Assembly: GCA_024516155.1 (NCBI GenBank)
Contig: JAJJXM010000022.1
Location: forward strand, 1 to 64,000
Direction of reading: 5' to 3'
Length of the DNA stretch: 64,000 nucleotides
From: Pyronema omphalodes
Taxonomy: Eukaryota > Ascomycota > Pezizomycetes > Pezizales > Pyronemataceae
Shown here: positions 34,072-46,185 of the stretch, piece after piece
How positions within the stretch are numbered: the first letter of the stretch is position 1
How the letters are laid out: each line of letters begins with the position of its first letter
Made by a program: the position numbers and the translations under genes
The notes under the pieces: generated by a model
What the model saw: the letters and a program-made list of their open reading frames with translations, nothing else
Told to the model about the DNA's origin: nothing
Databases searched by the model: none

Positions 34072-36013
34072 ATGAAAATTATCGGCCGCGATGTGGGAAA
34101 ATCACGGAGCAACACATCAAGCCTCCGTCCAGTCTCGGCTAATGCACTTCACCGACTCCTCGCGCTCTTGTCCGCCTTCACATACTGCACTCACCGCGAA
34201 GTATTTACAAGATCCGACCTCATGAAGTTGGTACCCAAACGTCCCTGTTCACGGAACACCGCTTACGTTCGGGGTCTTCTCGATTTACTTGCCGAACTTT
34301 GTCCCCATAAATCTGGAGAATCATACGCGATTTGCTTACAGGTTAAACCGCCATCTGTACATCGAGCGACAGCCAAGTCGGTGCTCACAATTGCCGGGCT
34401 CAATGGTGTGCCTGATCATGTCAACCACCATCTTAAAAATCTTTGTGGGTTTATGCAGCGTTGTGCCACAGTCAAGGACAGGACCGAAACGGAAACAAAG
34501 GCAGAGATTTTGAAGAGTATGTGTCAGGCGATGACATTGGAACAGGTGGATTATTCTTATTCTAAGTTTTATCATCTATTATCAAAGGTACAATATCGAC
34601 AGAAGAAACTAGCGCAATATTTAGAGGAATTGGGTAGACAGGTTTTCTATGCTCAAGATAAACTGGTGTTGGAACATATTGGTCGCATGATCACCAGCTT
34701 GGATGATTTGATCGAATTCTGTGTTTCACCGGAAGAAGGAGGTATTGATCTGGAAAAACATGGGGAGGTGTTGTTGGATAAGATGAACCGCGTTTCTCGC
34801 TCAATTAATCCTTTACGGGATGATGACAATAGCGTTCAGGTACTATACGACTGTACTGTCAAAGCTGGTGGTAAGTCTTTTGAAGTGTTGTACCTATCCG
34901 AAGCTCTAACAAAGCTGCTCTGAGATGCAAACTGACTTTCCTCTAGTCCTTGACTACACTGAATGTGTGTACTATCTTGATCGTTACAACAACGGCATAA
35001 AACTCCTCTGCGAACAAGTTCATAACAGATTATTCTCCCGCAACTTCCCAGACAAAGTCGAAGTTGTAAAAATAGCGCGTTTGGCAACCACCGTTTCCTT
35101 CCCTAGCAGCAAAAAAAGCTGGACCGACGTGTTATCTGAATTCATGAAAGAGCACGATTTGATTGGTTTAAGCGGCATGCTGGAGCTCGTTGAGGCCGCG
35201 CAGAATCACTACCCCGGGGAATTAACAACCATCCTTCCAGTTCATCCTGAGATTCAACTGGTCACCCACTTCAACTTTCCAAAACCTGTCAACCCACCAA
35301 TCAGATGCATCGGTGCTTCTAAAGGATTGTCGGCTATATCCGCTCTTTTTCTGCATAGGTGGAAGAAGGATTCGCCTCCAGGGAGCAATGGTAAGTATTA
35401 TGCTGGATTCAGCACAAACGGCCATTTAGGATTTCCTTGGGGGTTCCCAATTTTTATGGGGATGACGATGGTGCGAGAAAAAGTTTATCATGATTTAGCA
35501 AAGATATTTGTGAAGGCATTAGTGAAGGAGGGGTATGCGAAAAGAGGAGCTTCTGAGTTTGATAACGCGGGTAAAGAAACGGATGGAAATGGTTGTAGTG
35601 CGAAGAAGTGTCTGGGTTGGTTATGTCCGGATCCGAGGTGTCCAGTTGCGCTTATGTATGAAGAGGAGGATGAGGAGGAGATAGAGTTGGCTGAAATGAT
35701 GAAAAAGAATGTGGAAAGTAAGCCAGATCAGAACAATGCCAATACTGACGGAGGAAAGAAAAAGAAAAGGTGTAAGGGGAATTGCCCACTGTGGAGATGT
35801 CCGGATATGCTCAAGTTATCAGCTGGGGCGTTAGCAGATTCAGATTCAGATTCGGACTCGGATTCGAGTTCGAGTTCGAGTTCGAGTTCTATTCCAAGTT
35901 CAAGTTCAAGTCCGGGTAAGAAGAGGTCCCAAGATGGGCATGATCAAGGATGGGGTCCTGGTGGGTTAGGAACAAGGGAAGATTGGTCAATGGGTGCTGT
36001 CTATAACATTTAA
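34072..36013 (+). CDS. Hypothetical protein with twin Cys clusters and Ser/Asp tail (621 aa)
   Basis: Exons 34072-34870 and 34947-36013 join across a 76-bp phase-1 intron (GTAAGT; CTGAC branch; TAG). The N-terminal half is alpha-helical with leucine- and histidine-rich stretches, for example ALHRLLALLSAFTYCTHREVF. No family is recognised. Near residue 486 is KKCLGWLCPDPRCP and near 541 is KRCKGNCPLWRCPD, two related short Cys/Trp/Pro clusters separated by a Glu-rich acidic segment. A run of Ser/Asp (GATTCA/TCGAGT codon repeats, 35838-35890) follows. There is no signal peptide or clear membrane segment. The Cys clusters could bind metal or be lipid-modified, which is speculation. The gene lies between the two copies of the repeat element but shares nothing with it. 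Confidence 0.75.
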
Positions 36014-36853
36014 ATGTACACAGGAAGGGTGTCTATTTATCGTTTCTTAAGTAAGGATATTTGGATGACAGAGTGTCAGAGTCTTCTTGAGCGTTTGTAT
36101 GAGTATAAACTTCATAAGAGGTAGTTAACAGATCTATCATGTAGTGTCACTCGTTATCAACGGTATTTCACATGGTGCACCATTTTTTTTTAACCTTCTG
36201 CTAAAGGAGTGAAATATGCTTGACAGTGTATATTTGGAAGCGCTTAAGCTTCTCTAGGGAGATATTTACATGAGACAATCAAAATTCCGAGTCTTCCTGG
36301 CTAATACTGCAACGACTGGTTACATCAAAATACAACATTTCTTGCTGACTATAAGCGCGGACTACGCCTTTCCTATGAGCAAATAGCCGCTTTCCGCTCG
36401 CTAGCTTCACCGGTACTCTGCTTAATTCCCGAATTACTAAAAATTAGTCGCTGAAGATGTTTCTCCGGGTGCATAAATATTGTACGGTCGACCATACTAT
36501 GAAATACATAAATAAATACGGTCAAGTCGTACACTTGCAGCCGCTTTCGATGAAGGGCAAAAAGCTTTAGGCGGTCAAGTAAATTTGGCTCTCGTAAAAG
36601 GATGTGAGTGACGACCCATCTTTCCATTTTAATTAGAGTCAACCCTTAATGTTACTTACAATTTTAAGCCTCATCACGTTGATGACTGACACAGTGCTGA
36701 CTTGTGACTTAGCGCGTATTTCTGATGGTACATATTATCTATCCTCCACGTTTCCTTGCTCAGCGATGGTGCAGCCAAAACCAATGGAGGTCATCGAATG
36801 AACCTCATCCTCCACCTTTCTGTTTCACTTTTCGTTTCTTATTTCTTCAGTTC

Positions 36854-36928
36854 CGACATGGACTTTGACGACAGATTTATTGCAGTCTATTCGACATGGA
36901 CTTTGACGACAGATTTATTGCAGTCTAT
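36854..36928. repeat. Tandem duplication of a 37-bp unit (38-bp period)
   Basis: CGACATGGACTTTGACGACA and the next 17 bases occur at 36854-36890 and again, identical, at 36892-36928. Exact identity indicates a recent event. Confidence 0.95.
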
Positions 36929-37827
36929 GCGACTAACCCAGAATGTCTTCAACTCTATACATATTCCCCTGTGCTCCGAGCTCCCTGCGAATTGACAATG
37001 ACGTTGATTCGATACAGAACCTAGGTTAAACCCCTCTCACCCCCCTCCCCCCACACGCACCTCCCCACCTTGCATAGTGCTAAAATGGGTTTCACCATCT
37101 AGTTTTGCATGCGGCGTCGACTTTGCTCACCGAACTGGCACAGGCACAGGGCACACCATCTTCAGTCGGTTCTTACTTGGTCTTTTTCTATGTATGACTC
37201 TTCTGAATTCCCACCAGGCGTTTGGTAGGTAAAACCCTAGATTATCCGATGATACCTGAGGATTTCTCCTTTCGAATTACGACCGGCACGCGCGGACACT
37301 GGACAGCCCAGCACCCAACTCTGCTACATACACAAACCCGCCTAACCCTCTGTCTGGTCAGCCAGAGATTCAGCCAAGGCAGTCTGCACACACTGCATAT
37401 TATACACTACCATGTCATCCCGGCGGGACGCGCATTAGACACCAACTAGTACGCCGCCGCCGCAGCCTTGAAGCAGCCGGCTGCCTTCACGACACCAGAA
37501 GGGGGAGCGATCGACGCGAATCCCCAAGGATCCCCAAGGAAACACAACCTGTCAATAATGTGATAGATCGTGGGGTAGCGAAAGGGACCCCGAAGGGTTG
37601 GCAGCCGTTGATGAACAGAATCTTTCGTTTGCCGGTGATGATGAGTTCAAGGTCCCACGGTTGCAGTCTTTACTGTGTGTCTTTGGTTCTATTTCCAGCA
37701 GCTGGAAGCTGAAGGTCTGACAAGACGTGATGCGGCGTCGAGCAGGATGGGCTATCATGCGCCATGATCGGGAAGGAGGTTCGAGGTGCAAAGGGTCAGA
37801 CGGAGGGGAAGAGAGGCCGGGCGGAAA

Positions 37828-37852
37828 GGCTGGCTGGCTGGCTGGCTGGCTG
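37828..37852. repeat. (GGCT)n microsatellite
   Basis: Six consecutive GGCT units lie in the region upstream of the OGT gene. Confidence 0.9.
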
Positions 37853-39273
37853 TAGCTGCCGTATTACGGTCAGATCGACGGATCTTCACAGTTGTAGAGT
37901 TGCTGTTATCCTCTCCGAGTTTCTGTTATCCGCTTCTGATTTGCTTATCCTCGTCTGATTTGCTATTCTGCTACATATCTACTCTTTCTCTCGTGTTTGC
38001 GAAACAAGCGGCTGTCATGCACTTTGCGCTTCTTCCCTGCATCACACCTCTGCGATCGCCGCCCCCGTTTCTGCTATTTATTGGTTTGTTTTATTTTTGT
38101 TTTCGAATCCTAGGAGCGTCCTTGTCTCTGCTTGTCTTGCTTATCGTCTGCTTGTCAGCAAGGTGAAGAAGGCCCAAACTCTTTTCGTGAGAAGGCCCTT
38201 TCCATTCTGCAAAAGCCAAACAACCGGACCCCGACCTGAGCTCCCTGACTGGACCAAATCTCAAAGTGGCTTCCCTGCTTTTTTAGCTGGCGAGTACGTC
38301 AACGAAATCAGGAAGCGCTCCATCGATCAAATTCCACCAACGCCCGCGACACCGAGCCTACGAAACACCACTCGCTACACGCAACCACGAGCGACGTGCG
38401 CATAAGGACGGATTGGAAAGGAACACTGTGCGATCAGGACGACAACAGACTGGAAGACTTCAAAAAAACTGCGCACATAGAAAGACAGAAGAAGAACGAA
38501 AGACTCAGAAAGGGCAAAAAGAAGGAAAGAACCAGCGAGGCGCAGCACAGCAATAAAAGAAAGAGAATTTGTCAACTACTCACTCGCTTACATTCTCACT
38601 CACACTCACGCTTACACTTACGTTTTCTTTTGCACAACTCGGCTACAAACATTTTCCCACGGCAAAATAACGGATACCCACAGCGGAAAGCGGTGTACAC
38701 TTGGTAGCAAAGAGCTGTTCTTGTGCCCCAGCAACGACTTTCCGTCGCAACACTACGCTTACGACCAGGCACGCGACGATTCAGAAAACAGGAGGACAGA
38801 GATAGGCCAGCAGTGAAGGAGGGAGGAGAACCAGCGTGGGCTGGCCCGCTGTTGCTATTACTACTACTACCAATCCACTTTCAGTTCACTCCACAAGTCC
38901 GCCGTTTCGTTCCTTCGTGCACCTGCTGTTGCGCGCCGTTCGGTCCAGGCATCCACTCGTCGTATAACCCTGGCTCTAACCCGTCAAACCCGTTATATTT
39001 GTCCTCGTTACCAACTATCTCAGGACATACGTCTGAACGATTGCACCGGCCATCTTCGTTTCTGACAGCAGTTGTGCAGTACTTGGAAATTATTCTTACA
39101 AACTAATGCAGCGCAGTGTTGGATGAGCAGAGAACTCGCCGAGATCATTTTATTCTACCTCGACGTCAACCACTCGTTTCTTCAATAGATACGGCCTTAT
39201 TCACGACCGACTACACACTTAAAAGTTTTACATTCTACAGTTTTAAAACAATAAAGAAATTTTTGATACAGCG

Positions 39274-42200
39274 ATGATGATGCCTTATGCAGTGAAGCGG
39301 GAGCTGCATCCACATCCAGGCTCATCTCAACTCATGTACAATTCAGTCCCTAATTCACCGATATATGGCCCGCAACAGCGACATGGCAATGCTCATTTTT
39401 TCCCTCAAGATCAAATGCTTCAAAATAACAGGCCTTTGTTTCGAACTCAGTCAACGTCATCCATAGTTCCAACATACCACAATAGGGAAGAAAATCTTTT
39501 ACGGCGCAAAACACCGAATGGAACTCTTCCTGCTGCGTATGAAGCCACTCCGGTGGAATTTATGCCGCGTCCAGCAAAGCAAGTTTTACTGCCATATCAG
39601 GAGGAGGCGCGATTGTTACACAAGGCAAATCCGGGAATGGCAATGAATGGTTGGGACGGAACAAGCGGTCCACAGACAGACTCACTAGCGCAAATGGGGA
39701 TGGATGGTAGTAATGGAACAGGTGCAATTTTTCCATTGGATTGGTCGACTCAGCAGAATGGTATACCAGTAATGGAAGATGCTATGCAACAATTTTTATT
39801 TCAGCAGCAACAAATGGTTCCGCCTTTTATTCCTGATCCGCTGTGGTCAAATTGTCAGTACTCGGGATTCCAACCAATGTACAATCCCATTACTCCACCG
39901 ACTGCCTCTTGCGACGAGGTTAATGCATATCTACTCGGAACAAATTATAACCCAATACCAAGAGACAGCATGTGGCAGAATCATCATGTCGTAGCTTGGG
40001 GATCAGGCCAGTCGACGCCGTCAGCTCAGCTACCGCAAGGTGTCATCAATATAGATTTGAACGGACATTACAGTGAGCCTTTAGATCAGCAATCTCATCA
40101 CTGGTCACAACCACAACCCTTCTCGAATTATCTTCCATCGCCAATTGCAATTCAACCCTCACAGGCTGAATTACAGCTTCGTTCTATGTACGATGGCACA
40201 GTGTACAACGGCTCTGCACAAAACACCAATGTCCTGTTGTCGCGCGAAAAAACTGCGGCATGGGCACACAAAGCCTATGTTGATCTTCTATCCTCCATAC
40301 ATGCACAGAAGCGGCAGAATGCGGCCGCACAAGGAAACAGTGGTTCTCAGAGGTCAGGCATGAGTAATCTATATCCACGGCCACCAAAATATATGGGATC
40401 AGTACTTAAAACCACTCAGCTTCTGCAAGGATCGGGTGCTTCTCGATATAGTACACACCCTCAAACCGCAGAGATGCTCGATCGGCGGAAAAGATTAAGA
40501 GTGAGTACTGGAGGCTCTACCAGTTACCTCGATCTTGGAACTTTGTCACACCAGGCACAGCCTAACGGTGCTTACCCGTTTCCTGTGCAGGTGGAACAGC
40601 AACTGCATATGACAAGGCGACATAGCGCTGCTGCTGCTGCTGGTTATGCGCTCGATAATGAACAGAGAATGTATGGCGCCTACATGAATCAGCATCGACG
40701 ACTGTCTAACGGAATCGTAAATAGTGTGACACCAATAACCCCTGTGAATATTGCAGGTCCTGTGCAACAGGCTACTGCGGCTTTGCGGGCCTTGGAAAAG
40801 CTCTGTGCGGAGTCAGCATGGGCATGGACTGACGGAATGTTGTTGGGTGGCTGCCTGTCATTTGTATGAAGGGATAGTACCTTGGTTCGGGAAACTAAAC
40901 TGACGGCTATGTAGGGGTTAGGCGATTTAAATTCCAGTTTAGGTTGGTATCGTCGCATCTTAGATATTGACGCAAAGTAAGTCTCAATTATGCGCCTTGA
41001 TTCTTCCATTACGGTAGCTAACAACTTTACACAGCAATGTTGAGGCATTGTCAAATTATGCCTCAACTTTATTATCGGTTGGACGAAGAAAAGACGCCGA
41101 AAAGCACTGGCAACAAGCGGTTAAGATTCGTCCAAGCTATTTCGAAGCCGTCGAGCACCTTGTGGGATTATTTTGCGGAGAGCAAAGGACCCAAGAAGCG
41201 GTTGATATTATCAACTATGTTGAGACTTCCTTGAGGAGTGAGCCATTCCCAGAGAGCATTCTTAGTCTAGAAAGCGTGTCAAGTGATGGATCATTTGGAT
41301 CAGAGGTCTCTAACATGGAGTTTGAGTATGAAGACGCGGATCACGATAATGCTTTCGGCGCAAGTCAACATAAGAGAGCTTCCGCATCCAGCGGCTTCGC
41401 GATCCCCGGATCCGATAACGGTCGGATACTCGCACTAATACACGCAAAAGGGAATATGTTGTACAGCCTCGGCGACAACGTTGCGGCGGCTAAAGCCTTT
41501 GAAGATGCGGTGCTTCTTGCCGCTGGAATTCAGAAGGGCGGTATTGAGGCATTGATTAACAAGATTTTAATTGTGTTGAAGGCAGCTACAGATGGCGTTA
41601 ACCTTGCTAATCAAGTGCCTCCACAGGGCCCCGTCTTATTACCACCGGACAAAGCTATACAGACAGCACGTCTTGTGTTCCCCCCAAACGGCGACCTACC
41701 TGGTTTAAAGGACGTAGCACAGGGCTTTTCAATGAAGATGGCGGTTTCAACTACGAGCAACTCATTACTATCACTAGCAAAAATCTTTCAAGACGGTATG
41801 TCGTCTGGCAGTGTTGCCCTTGGAAGGAGTGGATGCAATGTGAAGGATATTCTTGCACTCTATTACCTTTCTCTATCTCTGCATGCGAGTCCGTCAACTG
41901 CGAACAATGTGGGAATTCTTCTTGCCAGCATACAACAAGGCTCCTCCGCTCCAAGTAACAATTCCCGTCCTTTGGGTGTTGATATGGCTCTGCAATATTA
42001 TGGCTATGGTCTTGGTCTTGACAACAAACATGCGCACCTTTACACAAACCTAGGCAGTCTGCTAAAGGATATCAATAAGCTTCCGGATGCCATCACTATG
42101 TATGAACGAGCCGTCAGCTGCGACCCCAACTTTGATATTGCGCTTGCAAACTTGGCGAACGCAGTCAAAGACCAAGGGCGGATTAGCGATGCTATCGGCT

Positions 42201-44434
42201 ACTATCGACGTGCAGTCGAAAGTAACCCTGATTTTGCCGAAGCTGTGTGTGGTCTGGCAAATGCTCTTAACAGTGTGTGTGATTGGAAAGGTCGTGGCGG
42301 TGTCGTCAGAGATGGCGGAATACGAGATAGATGGCATGTGGACGACAATGGAATGCTTGTTGATGCTACTGCCGCTGGCACCCTCTGTAGCGGCTGGATG
42401 AAACGCGTTGTGGGAATCGTGGACAAACAGCTATTGCAGGGTGAATCTTGGGGGAAACATACGCTGATGGGCGAAACACTCGATCGCTTCATCAGGGATA
42501 TTGCGTACGCCGAGGATGGACACGTTACCGATGATCGTTATAGACAGCTTCGTGCGGCCGTCGAACAATGGGCGCAACAACCTTATGAAGGTGCCAAGAT
42601 CATCCGTCTTATTGAACGTGCTAGTCGAAGAACTACCTGGAGATGGTACCAAGATAAATATGTACGGGGAATCAATAATCACCCCCACTCAGAATATCGC
42701 CGCCCAGCAATTCCTGCGGCATTAACCACCCCAAGCGCTCCAACAGTTCTTCCATTCCACACCTTCACCTGCCCCCTCTCCTCCGACCAAGTCCGCCAAA
42801 TCTCCGAACGCAATGCCCTTCGAATCTCCGTCGCAACCCTTCGAAGCAGCTGGATATCCCCCACCGTCTACCCACCCCCGGCACCTCCCGCTCCCTACTT
42901 GCGCGTTGGTTACGTTTCCTCCGACTTCAACAACCACCCCTTGGCGCACTTGATGCAAAGTGTTTTCGGCCTTCACGATGTTCGGCGTGTTAAAGCCTAC
43001 TGCTATGCGACTACCGCCAGTGACGGTTCCATCCATCGTCAACAAATCGAGCGAGAGGCGCCAGTATTTTACGATGCACATTCTTGGCCTCCGGAACGGT
43101 TAATCCAGCAAATAGTCTCCGATGGGATCCATATACTGGTCAACTTGAACGGATTTACTCGAGGTGCGCGAAACGAAGTCTTCGCTGCTCGACCTGCACC
43201 AATCCAAATGAGTTTTATGGGTTTTGCAGGAACGCTTGGTGCAGAATGGTGTGATTATTTATATGCGGATGAAACTGCGGTCCCGAGATCAATGCTGAGG
43301 AAGCATAGAGGAAATGCTACAGTTGATGATGCGTTAACTTCAGTCCAGGAATGGAATAAAGATAAAGGAGGCTGGGTTTATGGAGAGAACCTAATGTTTG
43401 CTAGATATAGCTTCTTTTGTTGTGATCATAAACAAAGCGCTCCGGATTCAGGGAGACACAGTACTTGGGAACAGGAAAAGAGAAGAAGATGGGAAATGAG
43501 GAAGCGTCTGTTTCCCGATATTAAGGATGATACGGTTATTTTGGCAAATTTCAACCAACTTTACAAGGTGAGCTTTACGCGACGCAGCAAATAGTAACAT
43601 CCTTCGCTAATTCTTTCCTAGATTGACCCTCTCACTCTTCGTCTCTGGCTTCGCATCCTATCTCAGCTTCCCAATTCAATTCTCTGGCTCCTCCGATTCC
43701 CTGACCTTGGCGAACGCAATCTTCTCCACCAAGCCACCCTTTGGTCCTCCCCAGAAATCGCTGCTAGAATTCGCTTTACAGACGTCGCACCTAAACCCCA
43801 GCATATCGATAGAGCCAAAATTTGTGATTTGTTCCTCGACACCCCAGAGTGCAATGCGCATACTACCGCCGCGGATGTTCTCTGGTCTGGAACGCCGATA
43901 TTAACGGTATTGAGAAAGGAGAAAGAGCATAAAATGGCAGGAAGAGTAGGTGGAAGCGTTATAAATGGTGCTGCCGGAGGAGTCAGAGCACCTCGGAGAG
44001 GGGAGGGCGAATGGAAGGATAATTTTGATGACCCGGCCCATTCCTCTGGCATTAAACCTGAAGACGATGTAAAGCGACCCCAATCAATCGCCGATCGCTT
44101 AATAACACACTCCTGTTCATCCTACGAGTCGAGAGCAGTAGAACTTGCATCGTCCCTCGTTTACACAAGCAATGGAGAAGGCTCTGGAGAATTACTTGAG
44201 ATAAGGAAGAGGTTGTGGGAAGCTAGATGGGGAGAGGGGTTGTTTGACACAGCACGTTGGGTACGGGATTTAGAGGTGGGATATGAAGAGGTTTGGAAAC
44301 GGTGGGAGCGAGGGGAGAGTGGAGGGGATGTGGAGATTAGGGATTTGGTGGGCGGACTGGGAATGACGGGAATAACGGGGATGATGGGGATGTCTGAGAA
44401 GAGAGAGGTTAAGATGGAGGTTCGGGGCGTTTAA
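39274..44434 (+). CDS. OGT: O-GlcNAc transferase, GT41, with TPR repeats (1665 aa)
   Basis: Four exons, 39274-40863, 40915-40976, 41035-43567 and 43622-44434, keep one frame. Residues 1-500 are Gln/Asn/Pro-rich and disordered. TPR helices lie at about 510-620 and 865-965 (YTNLGSLLKDINKLPDAITM, LANLANAVKDQGRISDAIGY). The catalytic part begins near 1170 with LRVGYVSSDFNNHPLAHLMQ. It continues HILVNLNGFTRGARNEVFA, RPAPIQMSFMGFAGT, then NFNQLYK joined to IDPLTLRLWL across the last intron, and LDTPECNAHTTAADVLWSGT. The NHP histidine, the QLYK lysine and the HTT sugar-nucleotide motif known from animal OGT are present, so it should be active. The enzyme adds N-acetylglucosamine from UDP-GlcNAc to Ser/Thr of nuclear and cytosolic proteins. 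The long N-terminus and a spacer between TPR blocks make it larger than animal forms. A repeat element starts within about 100 bp after the stop. Confidence 0.93.
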
Positions 44435-45157
44435 CCTTGGCCCTGTAGACAGATGATTGGATTGCATTTTTGGGGTGTTATTGCTTGGGATATGGGCTAC
44501 GAAGGTATCGGAATTGTGGTTTACGCGGGAGTTTTGAGGGATTAGGATTTCTGTGTTTTTTTTTTTGTTTTGCGGATGGGTTTGGATTTTTTCTTTTTTT
44601 TTTTTTCCTTTTTTGCTCAAGGGCTTACGTTATTTGAAACATGGAATAAAGTATAAGAACGGAATGCTAGATGAGTTCATGCAAAGTCGGATTTGAAGAT
44701 CATTTACAGTATACTCTGAGTGACAGTTCCATCGTGATTTGAGCATTTTCATCATACAGACTACAGTGCTCCATGTATCGAGGAGGGGAAAAGCCATGGC
44801 ATCATGATTATCACTCGTCTTTTCCAAAATTCAAACACAGGCCAAAATTCAGGACTCAGGACACCTTAGGGGGGTGGAAGGGCAAAGAACCAATTCAAGT
44901 GGCAGATAAAATTAATTGGTTGACGCCTAATTAGCCTTATCTGATATATTCCCATTGGGCAGCGAAGAATTATCTTGCCTCGGAGATGATTTGGTGTATC
45001 ATGGAAAATACATGTGAAGCACCGGCACCCGTTAAAAAGATTGCGTAAATTAATTCCGGATACCCATTTCGGTATACGTAGCATGGAATCTGTTCCTTTG
45101 CCCGTTGAAAGGACTCGCGGTGTATTTTACGTCTGAGTCATTTTACTGTCATTGTCA

Positions 45158-45235
45158 ATGAGTCAATTATCAAGAATGAGTCAATTATCAATGAGTTAAT
45201 TATCAATGAGTTAATTATCAATGAGTCAAAAGTAT
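45158..45235. repeat. Degenerate 15/18-bp tandem repeats
   Basis: Repeats of GAGTCAATTATCAA and GAGTTAATTATCAA occur just before the small ORF. They correspond to the regular 18-bp repeats of copy 1 (32323-32392). Confidence 0.8.
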
Positions 45236-45550
45236 GCTGTCTCCATGACCCGAGATATTGTGACGTCTGTAACGGTTATAGGATATCGCATAACAAAAAA
45301 ACGAAGAAAAACAAAGGAAGTAATAAAAAAAGGAAGTATACTTTTAGACTCTGCTACCGGGATTGTTCCAGGGATTTTGGGTATATGGGTATATAAGAAC
45401 GTATACCCCAAGGACTGTCGATCATCAAACATCACACCATTCATCCTACACGAAGTGCTGCTGAAAATTTTCTGGATCCTTAAGAAAATTATATACCATG
45501 GGAAAGACTTTCAACAACTTTGCTTGGAATACGAATCGATAAAGAAATAA
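45221..45550 (+). CDS. Repeat-element small ORF, copy 2 (109 aa)
   Basis: The frame starts at an ATG directly after the tandem repeats and reads MSQKYAVSMTRDIVTSVTVI. A Lys-rich middle (KKRRKTKEVIKK) follows, then PFILHEVL and a terminal YESIKK. It shares both ends with the 112-aa frame of copy 1, while the middle differs in length. No known family. It could be an element protein or a chance open frame. Confidence 0.4.
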   Translation: MSQKYAVSMTRDIVTSVTVIGYRITKKRRKTKEVIKKGSILLDSATGIVPGILGIWVYKNVYPKDCRSSNITPFILHEVLLKIFWILKKIIYHGKDFQQLCLEYESIKK

Positions 45551-45957
45551 TTTTTAAAAAGTTGTGTCGTTGCTGATTATCCTGGGATGGATTCAAAAAA
45601 TGAGGATTCTTTCAAAATAGAAAATTGATTTTCTGGTTTACAGTAGAAGCATCTGTTAATATTGGCGTAACAATAGACTTGAGCAGCTTTGTTATGAAAG
45701 AAGGAAAACAAAATGGAGATCGAAAAAGGCACAGAATGAAAACAGAGAATAACAACATAAAACACAGTAGAAAGATGGAAACAGCAAAATAATAATACCA
45801 AGCAAAAAAACATACTTTATCAAAACGGCGGCACTTAAATAACAGACTGGGGCGGCTATTCCATGAAAGGAAAGTAAATAGAAATCGAAAAAAAGACACA
45901 GAATGAAAGCTTAGAATTAAATGCAGAATGAAAACACAAAATAGAAACACGGAATAA

Positions 45958-46183
45958 AGACACAAAACAAAAACACAAAACAAAAACACAAAATAGAAAC
46001 ACGGAATAAAGACACAAAACAAAAACACAAAACAAAAACACAAAACAAAAACACAAAACAAAAACACAAAACAAAAACACAAAACAAAAACACAAAACAA
46101 AAACACAAAACACAAAACAAAAACACAAAACAAAAACACAAAACAAAAACACAAAACACAAAACAAAAACACAGTATACAAAC
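45958..46183. repeat. (CAAAACAAAAACA)n microsatellite
   Basis: A long A/C tract is built from CAAAACAAAAACA-type units. It produces long low-complexity antisense reading frames (FCVFVLCF-like), which I do not regard as genes. In copy 1 the equivalent position has only a short T-rich stretch, so the tract has expanded here. Confidence 0.95.
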
Positions 46184-46185
46184 AC

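Larger units (their letters stand above)
36014..39273. other. Long intergenic region with probable extended 5' leader of OGT
   Basis: No supported gene was found in 3.26 kb. It includes a 38-bp duplicate and a GGCT microsatellite (listed separately). From about 37850 onward it has pyrimidine-rich and CA-rich tracts typical of the long, sometimes intron-containing leaders of fungal regulatory genes. Several short open frames here have no recognisable content. Confidence 0.5.
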
